Source of the DNA: Saccharina japonica
Taxonomy: Eukaryota; Sar; Phaeophyceae; Laminariales; Laminariaceae
Direction of reading: 5' to 3'
Length of the DNA: 64,000 bases
Assembly: GCA_008828725.1 (NCBI GenBank)
Contig: MEHQ01002044.1
Span: 259,839-323,838, forward strand
Shown: positions 34,488 through 47,440 of the stretch, one piece after another
How the letters are laid out: every line of letters begins with the position of its first letter
Numbering within the stretch: the first letter of the stretch is position 1
Program-made: the position numbers and the translations under genes
The notes under the pieces: model-generated
The model's input: the letters and a program-made list of their open reading frames with translations, nothing else
What the model was told of the DNA's origin: nothing
Database searches by the model: none

Positions 34488-37400
34488 CTAGTAGTCCTTG
34501 CCCGGGGCCGGCTTCTCGTGGTTGTAGTGCTGTGGGCACTCGATGTCCCCAACGCAGCCCAAGCCAGTGACCAAAATGAAGAGGAACAGGAGCAAGAAGA
34601 GCAGGCCCGCGAGAATGTCGGGTGTCATCTTGATGGTCCTTGAGGTCGCCTCCGTTTGTAGGCGACGGTGGGCGGCGGCCTCCTGTGCCAGAGACCTGAA
34701 AAACACGAAGCAAAAATCAAACACAAGGGGTCCGAAAAAAACGACGCAAAACATCACAACGGGGGTTCGGTATAACAAGGGTAAAGCATGAAATACATCA
34801 GTTTTTGCTTTCGGTGGTGTCCCTCGATTCCTCGCAGTCGACCTTTCACTAGTTTGACCGATCACGGCTCCCCCGAGCAGCGCTATCGTCAAAAAAGGCA
34901 AGGAACTAAGCAGCCGCAATAGCGTTACAAAATGCAGTACTCACCAATAAAGCAAGGTACCGTTGATAAGGTCAAAACACCTATCCGAAACGATGCTTAC
35001 CCTCGGCATAAATCGCGTGCAGTCCTACAAACTCAAGTGAGATTCACCCGGACAGCAGTGAGGCGAAACCCAATCTGAACATAGCTGCCTCCAAGCAAGT
35101 TGAGCGCCGCAGGACGTACAGAAGCAGCACTAGCTCTCTCGCGACTTACCTACGGCCGCAGGAGGGTCCGTGTACGTCTCCTGTCCACAAGAGCAGGAAT
35201 CGTCCGTTGCTCTTCTCCTCGAGGCTCGAGGTCAACGCGCGCACGGCGGCGTCGGTTTCCTGGGAAAGGCGAGAGCGACCACCAACCATTCAACACATTA
35301 ATAAAACGCTCAAAATATCTATATTGATAGAGCTGTAGTTTTGACAGTTGGGGACAATTTCAAAAGAAGGATTTATGATGGCAGGTCATCATACCAGGGT
35401 ACGAAATAGCTTTGACCATGCGGCGTACGGAGAGCAATAGTGAACACCGGTGTACGCTATTAACAGTATAACATGGAATTTATCGAGGTCGAGCTTGAGC
35501 TTGAAGCGTACGCCTGGAAAGGCGGTATCTTCGGGGAAAAAGCAAAAATATGTGAATACAATCGGCCTGGAAGTCCTTGCAGTCGTGCGGATAGACACAT
35601 GGCTGCCTACCATCGTAACTACGACACGAGCGACATCAAAAGTGCGGTTTTTCCATGAGATTCGTCCGAGCCGTACGATGCAAGATAATGACAAGTATTT
35701 GAAAAAAAAAAAAAAAAAAATGAAATCGAATTTTTCTTAAAACTCAATTTTTGCCAGCTTGGTGTGCACCGCTACATGGCAAACATGGCATTTGACACAG
35801 GACATATATATATATATTATACCTCGATGGTGGCGGTCTCCGGTACGGTGGCGATGATGAAGTCCAGCTTTCCGTCAGAGAGCACGCCGCTGTTTGCGGT
35901 GGCGGAGATGGCATCCTCCAAGGAGACTTCCTGTACCAATGCTCCCTTCTCCGACGCAAAGAGGGGCAGTGCCTAAAAAACACAACCCACCACAAAACAC
36001 GACACAAGGACACAAGACGAGCATTAAATCCTGCAAACCTGCACGCACGTGTTTCCGGAAAAAGTACTTGGAATACGTGTGGGATCAGCTCTGCAGTAGT
36101 TTTAAGGGATACGCGAGTATCACAGATCATAGGGCTACGTATTAATACGTGCGCGTACAGCACTCGTACTGGAGCGACATCGTACGATACTACGATACTA
36201 AAATGCAACCGACGTCGTGCGGGCGACCTATGCGACGTATCTGTGATAAAGCCAGCGCATAGGTAAAGATATACACCCAGCCCTCCGTACGTCAATTTGG
36301 CAATCGGCAGCGCTGGAAATACATACGCAATCAACAACGCGTGGAGCAAACAATCTCCAGCAAAAAATCAGCTGCAAATGCTGCCAACAGCGCATGTAGC
36401 CGAGCTATCACAGTGAAAGAGCTACGTACCAGGTACGATACCCCAGGCCCCAAACCCTCACGGGCCTCAAGTACAGCTTCTGCCACAAACTTCATGAGGT
36501 GAGTAACCAAACATCAATAGGCGCTATCAATAGCAAGCAAGCTATAGTATTTACTATAGTATTTGGGTCTGAGGCGCTCACCAGTGTCAAGGCGCTGGTG
36601 GCAGGGTACGTGTAGGGGTACGTAGCGGTTGCCGACTTGGCGTAGAGAGAGGAGTCACCGCCCCCCTTCGCCCTAGCTGCCGCGTTGGCGTCGCTCACTC
36701 CGGAAGTGGAAAATGCTTCTCCCTGCGCCGTCGTGTGATGCATGGTGTGATGTATAGTGTCATCATGCGACGCACGCCAAGAAGGGGTAGGGGGATTTGC
36801 ACGTTAGAACAGCTGTAGCCTTTTAGGCGTGACATTCAGCAGGATATTGCATTCCAGCTTTTTACGTGCGTTAATGGATGTGTAGGTATAGCAATGCAAG
36901 CAACCAAACTGGTTACTGTTCGAAGTGGCATGGTCAACAGCAGGCGGGGCTCCGTTAGCTGGCAGTGTCATTGCTGCCGGTGCTAAACGAGCAAGTTGGA
37001 TTGGCGCCCAAGGTTGGACGGAGGACCGTGTGTCGATACACGCTATTAATATGAATACGAACGAATGCGTTGAAAGAAATCGCTCTGCTGACACGGCCGA
37101 AATTTTTTACGAACATACGAAGTACACAAATAATTCCAACATCGACTTGACGAAACGACACGATACATACATAATTAGCCTGCCCTGATACACCATTTAC
37201 ATGGAGTACCAGGTACATATGAGTCTACTTCGTGTATTCTTCAAGAGATGAGACACCAAGTCTACGGCAGGTGAAGGCCTTGATGACACTATTAATACTG
37301 TACATATTAATACATTGATACCTTCATACGAGTACCGTGCCTCAAAGCTACAGCATCGTGTAGCCACATTGATAGCGGCTTTGCGGCCGCTCTGACGGCG

Positions 37401-40400
37401 ATCCCAACACCACCCAAGAGACGGTGGTACGTATACAGTATACAGTATACACTGGGTACCCCTTTAAGAGCACCCAGAATGACACAATTCGGTACTTTTA
37501 AGAGCGGTCGAACCGGCATGTCCCGCCTATGGAATAAAAGCTATATCTTGCCCGCTACAGATAAGAGCAATCCGCAGATATAAGCGCTGGTTTCGGCTTG
37601 TCACGGGGGCGTACCCACTGCTGTCTGCTGTCCCTCTACTAACATAAGTAGACAAATACCCTCTACTATCATAAGTAGACAAATACAAGAAAACCTAGAA
37701 AACCGTGAAATATTTATCGTAGTACTTTCTCTCGTTTGTTTGGTGTGTTTCGAGGTTTGCCCCCAGGAAAGGGACTCCCGCACACAATATAGCGATACTA
37801 CATGGCACAATATGGACTCTAAATCAGACGCCGACGCAACTCTCTTCAACGAGTGCTACAGGGCTACAGGTACCATGACCATCTTGGCCCGCAATAGTGT
37901 CAGTGTCGTTGAATGCCTTCCTCTCTCTGCTACCATGACCATCTCGACCACCATGAATGACGACATCAGACATGGGGCAAGCCTACACCAGGATGTGTAT
38001 GTACAGTAGTCACTAACAGTAGGAGTCACGCCCAGATAACCTTGATAATACACTCGCATAATACATACCTGCAGGGTCGTATTATATGAACTCACTTGTA
38101 ATGACAACACACCAGTGCCCAGGACTGTAAGAGCAGGGCGTCTTACCTTGGAAAGTACTACCACCGCCACCTCCAAATCTTTCGCTGCGCCCGCCGCATC
38201 CACCACCATCGAGGCCACCTCGTGTGCATCCGTCGCCGAGTGGCGGTACCCGCTCTGTGAGGAAACGGGGGGGGCGGAGCACAACGCACACAAAAAAATC
38301 AACGTCAAGTCACATTGCGGTGCGACCCACAAGTCAAACCATAAACCCAAGGGCAAGAAGAGTAGTATGTAGGTATATCATGGCTGGCCTGCGCATCCGT
38401 TTAGTGGAGAGGTATTGCTGCCATAATAAATGGCTTGTCTGTATGGTGCCAGTAGCAGGGGTATGAGCCTTTTGAGTAAGGGGAGATCATGCCTATTGCG
38501 CCCGCTTGGACGACAATATGCCATGTCACGTGTCACGTACTACAGTACTACAGTATGTCGTACCGCTGGCCGCAAGACTGGCCGCAAGACTAACCATCAT
38601 AATATTGCTTTGCACCAGATATGAATTGACTGACAGCGCAAAGCACGAGAGTGTGGAAAAGCAAAACGCCAGCATTTCAAAATAACGCCATGCGCGTCAA
38701 TACGAGTATTTGTGCATCTGTGGTAATTCGCCACCTGGTTAGCGGAATAATACCAATAATAGAGGAGTAAATGTAGTGACAAATTCAACATATCGAGCGT
38801 CAAGCAACGACGGCAATTGCAACGAAGGCATCATGATGATTACATTATATATCAAGACCATGAGTGACCAGTGCACGTCTACCGTTTCAACCACGAAGGT
38901 GCCGACAGCCGATATCGCCCAGGGATGTGCAATATCCGAATTACCCGTACTCGGTTCTCAGTGGTTCTCAAAATCACATGCGGTTCGTAGATTTTTTTTT
39001 TTTCCAGGGTTTTCATGGTGGGCCCTGTTGGAACGCCTCCTACATAATGGAAACCCCCTTTAAGAAGGATTTCAGACCGCAGGGAATAAGTGACCAGTAC
39101 ACCTCTACCGTTTCAACCACGAAGGTGACGACCCGCCGGTATAGCACAGGGGTGAGTAGTGTATAGTATCCGCAATACCGTATTACCGGCACCCGGTTCT
39201 TAACGGTTCTCCAAATCCCTGCGTAGCGGTTCGCAGAAAAAAGCGGTTACGATGTTTTCGTGCTGACCTCTGTTGGAAACGCCTCCTTGATATATAGTGG
39301 AAAACGCCGTTCAAGAGGGATTTCAGACAGGGGGTGATATAGATCCATCCCCTGATAACCTCCTTGCAATATGTTTTGGCTGCGTTCTTGCGAGCGGTTT
39401 CCCCATGTGGTCAGTTTGTGGTGTTACCGGTACGCTGGCTCTTCCGTTGGCGGTACTACAATCCTTCATATCGTCCCTTCACCACTGATATCCGATTACC
39501 GATTACGGTCAAAATAAGTCGTGTTTTCGCTTATAATGTATCAGATATGATACAAGCCAAGAAGCAGAATATGGGTTACTAACGGGTAATTACCCCAAAA
39601 ACAGGGGACATTTAAAAGACGTCCCCGCCAGGACCGAAAGGCACGTCATGAAGTGTGGAAATGTTTCGTCAAGTTTTTTCAACTGAACATCTCTACGTAC
39701 ATATTGTATGTACGAACTATTTTGCTTCGTGCATTAGCGCCACGGGACTGTAGTAAGCCCCCGTCAGTATTACATTGCAGAGGCACGCTAAACGCCTCCA
39801 CAGCTATGAGTGCCCTATGCACATATATCAAGGCATGATTAATACTACGGCATTAATAGGGGTAGGGGTAGAGGTCGTGTATATATATATACTTCGGTGT
39901 AGGGTTAGGGAGTGCCTGCCTCGCGACTCGTTGAGCTACGTCGTAATATGATGGATTACAAATCATACTTTGCAACGGCGCGGTGCAAATAATTGTTAGC
40001 AACGTGCGGGTTGCAAATGGGCACTACCGTACCCCCAAATCAAGCAGTGAGCGATGCTGTACGTGATCGTCACTCTTCCCTCGCGAGACGCTCAACTCTC
40101 AAGTCTAGCATTGTTGTATTTATGTACGCAGTTGGTACCATTTAGTACGTACGTGACCTCTGCTCTACCGGTACGTATCTAACGTTGCGAGAGTGCTGCC
40201 AAACGGAAAAGCAGGAACCGACGAGCTGGGTGCAGCAAAGGCGGCAGTTTAGGTCATACCATACCTGGTCATCATACGTCCAAACCACGACAGAGCTGCA
40301 GCACGGAACGATACAATGCAACAATACTATCAACATACAGGTACCAGGTACGTTGCTTCATTTAGAAGCCGAGTACTCTGTGAGCTTTGCACTGCACGTT

Positions 40401-41939
40401 GCCCTTATCGATGTGACGGCGGTGGGTGATGGGTGGTATCGTACCACCGGATCTCCACGAGCAATACAATCGTCACTCGACAATACATACCAGCACAATA
40501 GGCAACAAAAAGAGGCCCAAACCCGTCACAAAAAAAAACAAGCGACACCGCGGCATAGGGCAGCACAACCGCTACTGCTACCGCCACATGCTGACAAAAG
40601 GTCATACTGCAAACGCGGAATCCCCGGCAACCCATCTCCATACGACATGCTTCGGGAAACCCGAAGCTTGAGGAGGTCTAGCTTGGCTGGGTACCGGGTA
40701 CGTACTGCCCGGGACGAGCGTGGTTCAGGAGGGGCCTCGAGAGCTGCAAAGACCAAACGTGCGACACGCGATTTCAGGCCTCCTCGTAGACCGCCAGAAC
40801 AACAAAAAAAAACACAGCAGAAATGTGCTCCAAGAACACGTCAAGCCTTCTGTAGTTGAGTAATGGTGTTCGCCACCCGAAGGCTGGTGCGAGCCTTGTC
40901 GGCTGTACCCTCCATGAAAAAGGGACCGCCATTATGGACTGGAGGAGCTACAGGGCAACGCCTTTGCCGCCGGTCTGCTGCTTGCTCTAGGTGCTTACGT
41001 ACAGCTCTGTGACGGAGGACGAAGTACTTCTCTCTTATCATGTGTTCCTCAAAGTGCCGCTGCCGCTGCTGTGCTTGCTGCGATCACGCGTACGTCAACT
41101 ACGTCGCAAAAGACAAACCAGACAGAGTGGCAGTCTTGCAGTCTTGCCTTCCACGCACAGCAGTACTACTCCAGCAGGAGCGTAAGCACACTCCTGCTGA
41201 ATCAACCTAGACTTGTTCTACACACGATGCATGGGTCGTGCGGAGGCCCTGCGGCCAGCAACACTCCCGCCCCGCTTTGGGAAACGATGAGGTTCCGCTC
41301 TCTTGAGTCTGAGTGCTCACCGCCAACAAGCTACGCCAAGTGAACGGTTTCGAAAGGGCGGTTTTAAGTAGCGTTATAGAGGGCAGGTATACATACTCAG
41401 AGCAAAACCAGGTGCGCTCCGTTACTAAGGCCGACAGGACATACTACGCCCACCCAAGCTGTGGTGGGAGGGATGGTCGACTAGACAGCTATCCCACGCT
41501 TTCAGCAGACACCCAGAAAAGCAACTCAAAGGAGCTGACCAACCGCATACCAGATGTATACCTTCTCCCTCGCTCGCTTGCATTGCACGCAACCTCAGCA
41601 AATTCAGGACCCTTCTGAAGTGATGCCTGGTACAATGGAAGCGGCGCAAAACAGACAGAACAGTGCACAGACTGGCATAGCAGCTTCATAGCTCCACCGC
41701 AGCCGCCTTTCGGCATCGCCGTGCTGCACACACATCTACTGCCTCACCTCCAACTGATCCCCTGCGTTGGACCCGGCCCACAAGAAAGCTGGGAAGGAAC
41801 GGTGGCAGTCCTCCCCTCCCTTGGAGGCAATATCCCAAGCCCCCGCCTTGAAGGCGAGAGGTCCGTGTGCCGATACAGCTGCTACGCTGGCCGCGGCCCA
41901 GAGTCCCGACACAAACATACTGCCTATCGGCTTTCGCAT
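34488..41939 (-). CDS. Ac45/Voa1-like V-ATPase accessory (type I membrane) protein
   Basis: Minus-strand exons found: 41939-41748, 38254-38147, 36722-36582, 36489-36442, 35972-35823, 35259-35150 and 34695-34488 (TAG). Every junction from 38254 to the stop is in phase with GT-AG introns. Exon 1 encodes a signal peptide (MRKPIGSMFVSGLWAAASVA, then AVSAHG) followed by RSFPAFLWAG. The later lumenal exons carry no motif I can name. The last exon gives MTPDILAGLLFLLLFLFILV, a single membrane span, then a short tail ending PAPGKDY. Ac45/Voa1 proteins share this layout: signal peptide, a (V/P)xLLWS-like motif, a lumenal domain and one C-terminal helix with a short cytosolic tail ending in a GKE/DY-like sequence. 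They help assemble the V-ATPase Vo sector in the ER and Golgi. Exons between 41748 and 38254 are missing from my model; one candidate is near 40850-40915. The assignment rests on layout and end motifs. Confidence 0.58.
38865..39335. repeat. Diverged tandem duplication (~226-bp unit)
   Basis: Two successive copies share GTGACCAGTNCACNTCTACC, GTTTCAACCACGAAGGTG, CGGTTCTNAN, TGTTGGAANCGCCTCCT and AGGATTTCAGAC at a constant offset of about 226 bp. Substitutions and small indels separate them. It lies within the large first intron region of the Ac45-like gene. Confidence 0.8.
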
Positions 41940-42180
41940 GGCTTCCCTGGCTCTGTTGTGCAAGGTACGTTCCGTGTGACCTTTTCTCCTTGCTTGGCGA
42001 GTACTCTAGTGTTAAGTCTTCGACTGGACAACTAGGGGATACTATACACCCGTCCCCTTGGTAAACATCCCAACATTTGGCCACGGCGAAGGATTTTTGA
42101 TTTTTTAGAATTTATTTTTCACAAGCCAAAAAACGCACTCTGACATACAACGACCGCGCATACATCTATGATAGCACGAG

Positions 42181-42214
42181 CAGCAGCAGCAGCAGCAGCA
42201 GCAACAGCAACAGC
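42181..42214. repeat. (CAG)n microsatellite
   Basis: About ten CAG units with CAA interruptions near the right end. No coding exon is seen around it. Confidence 0.95.
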
Positions 42215-42849
42215 ACAGGAGCAGTATGCAGTGCTCTGTACTATAGCTTCGTAGGTAGGTGTGTGTTATGTGCACATCAAACGTTCCTTCTACCTAACGA
42301 CACCCGAAACACCCTGTGCCCGTACTGGTTATTCTTCCTCGATGTACTCGTACGTACGTACGAGTACGAAGTTTTTTTTTTTGCGGAACAATTGACTTAT
42401 CAATAGCGCGTGTATATCACCACCTGGTATGCACGCTTCGACGTGAGTCAACGAGGGGAGAAAATGCTGAGCCTGTCCCGCGCTAAAAGTGAAAGCACGG
42501 GTCATAGCAGGGGAGGGGGGGGGGTGCCCGATTTATGGCCTCTGATCTGAGTTACGAAGGGAGGGAGCTGGAAAAGTATAGGGCACATAGACCCCCCCCC
42601 CCCATTGACCCAGGGCTCGGTGTCAGTAGTAGTTGGTGGCGCTTCTCGGTTTCCCTTTCTCGGTCTGTTTTGCATCTCCCCTGTTTCGCCGGCTAGGATA
42701 CTCGTAGTAGTACGAGTACGTATAGAGGCTGGGTATGGGAAACGGTTCATGTGTCCTCTACCCCCCCCCCGTCCATGACATGAGAACACCACCCCGCCAC
42801 CACGCCAAAAAACAGATCAATCCATTCGACGCTGTCATCACCCCCTGCA

Positions 42850-43015
42850 AGTAGTTCGCCTCACACACACGTGGTTCTTAGCAGCATGCAGCTCACCCTA
42901 CATGCGACTCACCCAACACCTCATGGCGCTTCGCGCTTGGTGCAAGCGATGTCTGCCTGGTCGGTGAAAACCCGACATCATGCCCTGTACCGGCATTGTA
43001 GGGATGCGAGGATCT
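42850..43015 (+). repeat. Interspersed ~230-bp repeat, copy 3
   Basis: Shares GCAGCTCACCCTNCATGCGA, GGCGCTTCGCGCTTGGTGCA, GTCTGCCTGGTCGGTGAAAA and GGCATTGTAGGGATGCGAGG with copies 1 and 2. The left end is degraded and the C-rich tail is missing. C-runs nearby (42593-42604, 42762-42771) may be remnants of other copies. Confidence 0.85.
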
Positions 43016-43260
43016 ATATATTATGTATGGTCATACGAAGGCGTGGGGGTGGAATGTAGATGCGGAGTAGGAAGCACGGCGAATAGATACATAGCAGGTA
43101 CAATAATTGGGTAAAGGGTGCGTATTCTATAGAGTACACGCAGAGGAGGAGAAGAAGTTGTTGAATGAGAGTGGTGGTATTCGACGAAGTGTGTCAGCTT
43201 TTTCATTCTGAATGAATAATACCCTGCACATTGTCGGAAGGCAAATAATATCTATATTAC

Positions 43261-43320
43261 AAGGGGGGCTTCGCCGCGGCGGGCTGACGCCCGCCTGCGG
43301 CTACGCGCAATGCCCGTAAC
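43261..43320. repeat. GC-rich palindromic element, copy 1
   Basis: GGGCTTCGCCGCGGCGGGCT then GACGCCCGCC can fold into a GGCGGGC/GCCCGCC hairpin around CTGA. A close relative is at 62398-62441, and a partial inverted one at 62900-62930. Confidence 0.7.
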
Positions 43321-43631
43321 GGCGAGGAGTAGCCTACTGAGGTAGATTGGTAGCTAAGCTTAGGGCGAACAAAGCGACTCTGTACTGCCAAGGGGTGTAC
43401 AGCAGTAGTACATGACACCTAATAATGAAAAACACTCACAAACGGAGGCTAGGTTTATTATTTACATGAGAGGAGAGGATGCTTTTTATACTAGCTTCAA
43501 TATAACGGCTTCCGAATTTCTTATTTCTTGTAAATATCACCCTATGGTACTTCTGAGGTGTTATAATACGTACGTACGTACGTACGTACGGGTATATGCA
43601 TGTACAGTAGTAGTAGCTGCGTGTGAAAAAA

Positions 43632-43641
43632 NNNNNNNNNN
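43632..43641. other. Assembly gap (10 N)
   Basis: Ten N after a GTGTGAAAAAA end. The 40 bp left of the gap are the inverted complement of the sequence at 44870-44908, which suggests a mis-joined palindrome. Confidence 0.99.
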
Positions 43642-43736
43642 TAATAAATACATGTACAAAATTGCAGCTGCTGCTCGGAGAGAGCTCGACAGCTTTTCTT
43701 AGACGTAGATTTTTGCCCTTTTCGCGATAACTGGCG

Positions 43737-43860
43737 ATGACGTCCACCCGGCGACACACAACTCCCTCATCGTGCTCGCCGACCCCTGCTCTGCCTACTC
43801 TGCCAAGGGCGGTCTCGGCCGTGCCCAACTCATGTCTCACGGGGCTGCGATTTTTCCAGG
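43737..43860 (+). pseudogene. Exon-like fragment of unknown function, repeated at 44334-44430
   Basis: The forward frame has strongly biased codons and reads NSLIVLADPCSAYSAKGG, then LGRAQLMSHGAAIFPG, before coding character ends. No convincing acceptor or donor is visible, and the reverse frame is also fairly open. The same fragment, minus its first 25 bp, recurs in the second duplicate copy. I cannot name it. Confidence 0.3.
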
Positions 43861-44900
43861 ATTCCATGCCCTTTTTGTCACGTGGACATACCATACCAAC
43901 CAGTACATGTCATGCTTTTTTGTTCTACACGCAAACCGCATTATGCAAGATTCCGTTTTTTTTATGTACGAGTAGACGACCAACCCGGATTTTTATCGTA
44001 CCGGCTCCTTTTACTGCGGATATACACGTACATATTATATGAACGAGTACCAGTACCGCTGCAAGCAGTAACAGAGTATCATATACCAGGTAATTTTAAA
44101 TATGCGATGATATCTGTACAGTATTCATACGTGCGTGGTATTCAGCAGTATGGCAGTGGTCGGTGTGTGCCTGGATATAGTACCGGGCAGGGCCTCGCGT
44201 GCGCTCGCGGGCGTGGACATGAGGGCGGTGGGCGCTGCAGCAACGTTTATCAAGAATATGGAGAGCGCACATACAAAACACACACGCTCTTTTTTTGTTT
44301 ACACGCTACTGCTGTACATGCATAATCAAAGATTCCCTCATCGTGCTCGCCGACCCCTGCTCTGCCTACTCTGCCAAGGGCGGTCTCGGCCGTGCCCAAC
44401 TCATGTCTCACGGGGCTGCGATTTTTCCAGGATTCCATGCCCTTTTTGTCACGTGGACATACCATACCAACCAGTACATGTCATGCTTTTTTGTTCTACA
44501 CGCAAACCGCATTATGCAAGATTCCGTTTTTTTATGTACGAGTAGACGACCAACCCGGATTTTTATCGTACCGGCTCCTTTTACTGCGGATATACACGTA
44601 CATATTATATGAACGAGTACCAGTACCGCTGCAAGCAGTAACAGAGTATCATATACCAGATAATTTTTAATATGCGATGATATCTGTACAGTATTCATGC
44701 GTGCGTGGTATTCAGCAGTACGATAGTGGTCGGTGTGTGCGTGGATATAGTACCGGGCAGGGCCTCGCGTGCGCTCGCGGGCGTGGACATGAGGGCGGTG
44801 GGCGCTGCAGCAACGTTTACCAAGAATATGGTGATGGAGAGCGCACATACAAAACACACACGCTCTTTTTTTTTACACGCAGCTACTACTGTACATGCAT
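43763..44900. repeat. Tandem duplication, ~571-bp unit
   Basis: Two head-to-tail copies (43763-44333 and 44334-44900) about 97% alike. They start at TCCCTCATCGTGCTCGCCGA and end at CTACTGTACATGCAT. Differences are few substitutions and small indels. Both include ATGGCAGTGGTCGG/ACGATAGTGGTCGG and CGTGGACATGAGGGCGGTGG. Confidence 0.93.
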
Positions 44901-45169
44901 ATACCCGTAGTAATTGAGCAGCGCTATCCAGAGCGGTTTAGCCCCACCTTGCCCCATGGGTAGGGAGGCTGGGTGCCACAACCCGCAGAACACTGGGCCC
45001 CATGCCGCGCCGAGCCGTGGCCGTCGCGCAATCCCGACGCAGTTCTGGCAGCCATCTAGCCAGCCTACCCGCTGACTTCCAATTTTGAATTACTATTCTG
45101 GCAGCTGATTGGTTGCCCAAATCCATGCCAGTGGCTGCTGGCTCTTTCTAGAACATCGGTGCTGAAAGA

Positions 45170-47440
45170 GCCACCGAGGTTCCGCCAAACCCGGGGAGGA
45201 TAGGATCCCATCCCCGGATCAGATATCCCTTCATATCTCTACAACTCCGACCAACCGGGGACAAAAACGGCGATTTCCCGGGTCGACACTGCCCCGCACG
45301 GTATGGAAACTCCACCACCATCAGCTGGTCACTGATCTGCTGAGGCCCAGGGAGCCAGCGGCAACCGGGGACGATAAGTTCCCATCCCCGGGTCAGAAAT
45401 CCTTCCTTACATCTACAACTCCAACGACCTGGGGACGCAAACGAACATCCCCCTGTTCAATACCGCCTCACAAGGTGTGGAAACCCCAATACCACGGGAA
45501 CATTCAGTAGTGGACAAACACTGTTAGTGGATCTTCCTAAGGTAGCTAATTAGGCACTCTAATTGGCCAAGCAAGCACTGACCACTGGCTTAGGGTTCGA
45601 GTTAGGGTTAGGGTTAGGGTTCGATCTGAGGGTCAACATACTACTACCAAGACAAAACCCCCATTTTAAAGATCCACTATCACCCTTTGTCCACCCCTCG
45701 GAACATTTACCATTTACGGTTGCCTGGCCCTCATAGAGCCAGCCTGCGGCGAGAGTTGCTCCTCGGGGCAACGTCGAAGTCCCGCCGCACCAGGCGATGA
45801 TAACGTCCCATCCCCGGGTCATGAATCCTTCCATACATCTACAACTTCAACAACCCGGGGACAAAAACGGAAATCCCCCGGGTCGATACCGCCCCGCAAG
45901 GTGTGGAACCCCCACCACCACTGGCTGATTGATGATTTTGCTGGGGCGCTGGAGTTCATAGAGCCAGCACGCAGCGAGAGTTGCCTCTCAGGGCAACAGC
46001 GAGGTCCCGCCGCACCCGGGGATGATATGATCCCATCCCCGGGTCAGAAATCCTTCCATACATCTACAACTCCAACGACCCGGGGACGCAAACGGACACC
46101 CCCCGGTTCGATACCGCCTCATAAGGTGTGGAAACCCCAATACCACGAGTTTTTTTGGGTTTCCTGGGCCTCATAGAGCCAGCGTGCGGCGAGAGTTGCG
46201 CCTCGGGGCAACGTTGAAATCCCGGCGCACCCGAGGATGATAACGTCCCATCCCCGGGTCATAAATCATTCCATACATCTACAACTCCAACAACCCGGGG
46301 ACGAAAACGGATATCCCCCGGGTCGATACCGCCCCGCAAAGTGTGGAAACCCCACCGCCACTGGCTGATTGCTGATTTGGCTGAGCGCTGGAGTTCATAG
46401 AGCCAGCACGCAGCGAGAGTTTCCCCTCGGAGCAACAGCGAGGTTCCGCCGCACGCGGGGATGATATTATCCCATCCCCGGGTCAGAATTCCTTCCATAC
46501 ATCACCAACTCCAACTACCCGGGGACGCAAACGGACACTCCCCAGGTCGATATCGCCTCACAAGGTGTGGAAACCTCAACCCCACGGTTTGTTTTGCGGT
46601 TGCTTGGCCCTGATAAAGCCAGCGTGCGGCGAGAGTTGTCCCCCGGGGCATCGTCGAAGCCCCACCGCACCCTAGGATGATAACGTCCCATCCCCGGGTT
46701 ATAAATCATTCCATACATCTACAAATCCAACAACCCGGGGACGAAAATTACTTTCCCGGGCTCGATCCCGCCCTGTCAACCCTACCACCACTGGCTGATC
46801 GCTGATTTGGCTGAGGCGCTGGAGCCGAGAGATCCAGCACGCAGCGAGGGTTACCCCTCGGGGCAACGGCGAGGTCCTGTTGCTCCAGGGGATGATATGA
46901 CCCCACCCCCGGGTCAGAAGTCCTCCCATATATTTTTAACTCCAACGACCCGGGGAAGCAGCAAACATCCCCCGGTTCCATACCGCCCCACAAGGTGTGG
47001 AAACCCCAACCCCAAGGGCTAATTTCGGTTGCCTGGCACTCATAGAGGCAACGTGCGGCGAGAGTTGCCCCCCGGGGCAATGTCGAAGCCCCACCGCACC
47101 CAGGGATGATAACGTCCCATCCCCGGGTCAGAACTCCTTTCATACATGTACAACTCCAACAACCCGGGGACCAGAACGGATATCCCCGGGGTCGATACCA
47201 CCCCGCAAGGTGTGGAAACCCCAACCCCACGGGCTGATTTACGGTTGGCTGGCACTCATGGAGCCAGCGCGCGGGCAACGGCGAGGTCCCACCGCACCCG
47301 GGGATTACTACGTCGCATCCCCGGATCAGGAATCCTTGCGGACAACTACAACTCCAATAACCCGGGAACGAAAACAGACACCGCCCGGGTCGATACCGCC
47401 CCGCATGGGAATTCCTTTTTTCCGGTTCAGAGTGGTACAT
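45170..47440. repeat. Satellite array, ~215-225-bp unit, about ten copies
   Basis: The marker CATCCCCGGGTCAGAA recurs near 45209, 45383, 45809, 46034, 46249, 46473, 46690, 46905, 47119 and 47317. Other fixed words in each unit are CTACAACTCCAACAACCCGG, GGTCGATACCGCCCCGCAAG, GTGTGGAAACCCC and AGCGTGCGGCGAGAGTTG. The array is broken at about 45480-45720 by unrelated sequence carrying a TTAGGG tract. GC-rich, stop-poor units give misleading open frames on both strands. Confidence 0.93.
45590..45622. repeat. Interstitial telomere-like TTAGGG tract
   Basis: TTAGGGTTCGAG followed by three perfect TTAGGG units and TTCG, inside the gap of the satellite array. A single TAGGGTTAGGG also occurs at about 39899. 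Confidence 0.85.
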
